Shown piece by piece: positions 4,521 through 5,054 of a stretch of DNA of 5,054 nt. This DNA comes from Companilactobacillus bobalius (lineage in GTDB: Bacteria > Bacillota > Bacilli > Lactobacillales > Lactobacillaceae): positions 1 to 5,054 of the forward strand of contig NZ_LNUA01000019.1 of NCBI RefSeq assembly GCF_009764355.1, in the 5' to 3' direction. Below the pieces are notes generated by a model. The model saw only the letters and a program-made list of their open reading frames with translations, searched no databases and was not told the DNA's origin. Numbering within the stretch: position 1 is the stretch's first letter; the number at the start of each line of letters is the position of its first letter. The position numbers were made by a program, and so were the translations under genes.

Positions 4521-4604
4521 ATGTTGGTATTCCAAATGCGTAATGTAGATAAAACATCTACTGTTTTGAAACAGACTAAAAACAGTGATTACGCAGATAA
4601 ATAA
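4521..4604 (+). CDS. ermBL: Erm(B) leader peptide (ErmBL)
   Basis: This 27-codon ORF starts at ATG 4521 behind a very strong ribosome binding site, AAGGAGGG at 4506-4513, with 7-base spacing. The peptide begins MLVFQMRNVDK and ends SDYADK. This is the known Erm(B) leader. From published work on ErmBL, erythromycin stalls the ribosome with Asp10 in the P site and Lys11 (4551-4553) incoming, which changes the folding of the mRNA downstream and opens the erm(B) start. All residues of the stalling segment (RNVDK, 7-11) are intact, so induction should work. It lies 124 bases upstream of erm(B). Confidence 0.93.
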   Translation: MLVFQMRNVDKTSTVLKQTKNSDYADK

Positions 4605-4731
4605 ATACGTTAGATTAATTCCTACCAGTGACTAATCTTATGACTTTTTAAACAGATAACTAAAATTACAAACAAATCGTTTAACTTCTGTATTTGTTTA
4701 TAGATGTAATCACTTCAGGAGAGATTACATG
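4584..4731 (+). promoter_or_regulatory. erm(B) translational attenuator
   Basis: ATGTAATC (4704-4711) pairs perfectly with GATTACAT (4723-4730). The stem hides the erm(B) ATG (4729-4731) and the loop holds the ribosome binding site AGGAGA (4717-4722). Upstream hairpins are AGATTA/TAATCT (4612-4617 with 4633-4638) and AAACAAAT/ATTTGTTT (4670-4677 with 4692-4699). A competing 9-bp helix is possible between AGTGATTAC in the leader ORF (4584-4592) and GTAATCACT (4706-4714), which would free the erm(B) start. Confidence 0.82.
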
Positions 4732-5054
4732 AACAAAAATATAAAATATTCTCAAAACTTTTTAACGAGTGAAAAAGTACTCAACCAAATAATAAAACAA
4801 TTGAATTTAAAAGAAACCGATACCGTTTACGAAATTGGAACAGGTAAAGGGCATTTAACGACGAAACTGGCTAAAATAAGTAAACAGGTAACGTCTATTG
4901 AATTAGACAGTCATCTATTCAACTTATCGTCAGAAAAATTAAAACTGAATACTCGTGTCACTTTAATTCACCAAGATATTCTACAGTTTCAATTCCCTAA
5001 CAAACAGAGGTATAAAACTGTTGGGAATATTCCTTACCATTTAAGCACACAAAT
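4729..5054 (+). CDS. erm(B): 23S rRNA adenine N6-methyltransferase Erm(B), 5' part (continues at window start)
   Basis: The N-terminal part of Erm(B) starts [12 protein letters not shown], with the S-adenosylmethionine-binding loop EIGTGKG at 35-41 (G37, G39, G41). The start is ATG 4729, with AGGAGA at 4717-4722. The frame runs off the window end after residue 108 (Gln), with one base of the next codon left. It continues at base 212 if the molecule is a circle. It lies directly after the leader peptide and attenuator, the standard inducible arrangement. Codon 97 (5017-5019) is ACT, Thr, where the left-end copy and the usual protein have Ile, three residues before the catalytic N-I-P-Y motif (100-103). 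Confidence 0.97.
   Translation, partial: MNKNIKYSQNFLTSEKVLNQIIKQLNLKETDTVYEIGTGKGHLTTKLAKISKQVTSIELDSHLFNLSSEKLKLNTRVTLIHQDILQFQFPNKQRYKTVGNIPYHLSTQ
4844..5054. repeat. Terminal overlap, right copy (pairs with 1-211)
   Basis: This matches bases 1-211 with one substitution (C5018 for T175). See the left copy for interpretation. Confidence 0.9.

Larger units (their letters stand above)
4105..5054 (+). mobile_element. Truncated Tn917 (Tn3 family) left end carrying erm(B)
   Basis: The element begins with the 38-bp terminal inverted repeat at 4105 and includes the erm(B) promoter, leader peptide and gene, continuing round the circle to about 646. The resolvase and transposase genes and the right-hand repeat that belong to Tn917 are missing, replaced by mob DNA. 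It is therefore about 1.4 kb and cannot transpose on its own. The stretch 4143-4430 carries no gene I can support. It has a start-less open frame (4248-4364) and AT-rich DNA and is simply the left-end region normally found upstream of erm(B). Confidence 0.82.

Noticed and set aside
4263..4535. 90-codon open frame on the minus strand
   Set aside because: It covers the erm(B) promoter and ribosome binding site antisense, has no ribosome binding site of its own, and its composition is that of translated AT-rich non-coding DNA.

Overview
The window looks like one complete small rolling-circle plasmid from a low-GC Gram-positive bacterium (Bacillota: the enterococcus, streptococcus, lactobacillus or staphylococcus world; the sequence does not decide which). 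The first and last 211 bases are the same stretch of erm(B), differing at one base. Joining them gives a circle of about 4,843 bp and restores a 245-codon erm(B) reading frame. I read this as an untrimmed circular contig; a tandem array or multimer is the alternative.

Going round the circle: (1) 1-623 is the 3' part of the macrolide-lincosamide-streptogramin B resistance methylase gene erm(B). (2) Straight after it (647-866) comes the orphan 3' end of a second MobV relaxase gene, followed by a large folded region that is a probable single-strand origin (919-1130). (3) 1194-1558 holds a pMV158/pE194-type double-strand origin (nick motif in a hairpin loop, three 7-bp iterons), a promoter and a 51-codon CopG-like repressor. 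(4) 1556-1681 is a structured leader with a probable antisense RNA, followed by the Rep_2 (RepB-like) initiator gene at 1682-2320 and two terminators. (5) 2506-2546 is a MobV oriT, followed by the complete relaxase gene (2573-3784) and a second, diverged copy of the folded region (3835-4044). (6) At 4105 a 38-bp Tn3-family terminal inverted repeat, recognised as that of Tn917, begins the resistance module: left end, erm(B) promoter, 27-codon leader peptide, translational attenuator and erm(B) start (4729). The transposon's tnpR, tnpA and right end are absent, replaced by the mob fragment of item 2.

How it works together: Rep nicks the double-strand origin; CopG and a predicted antisense RNA limit Rep synthesis, the latter probably by letting an anti-Shine-Dalgarno hairpin form. 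The folded regions probably prime the lagging strand and also end transcription. The MobV protein nicks oriT and makes the plasmid mobilizable by a co-resident conjugative element. Erm(B) protects the ribosome and is induced through leader-peptide stalling.

The gene families are known. What is unusual is the mosaic: a truncated Tn917 end carrying erm(B) lies between two diverged mob-3'/origin cassettes in direct orientation, next to what looks like a leftover nick site of a different (pC194/pUB110-type) replicon. I found no previously undescribed multi-gene system.
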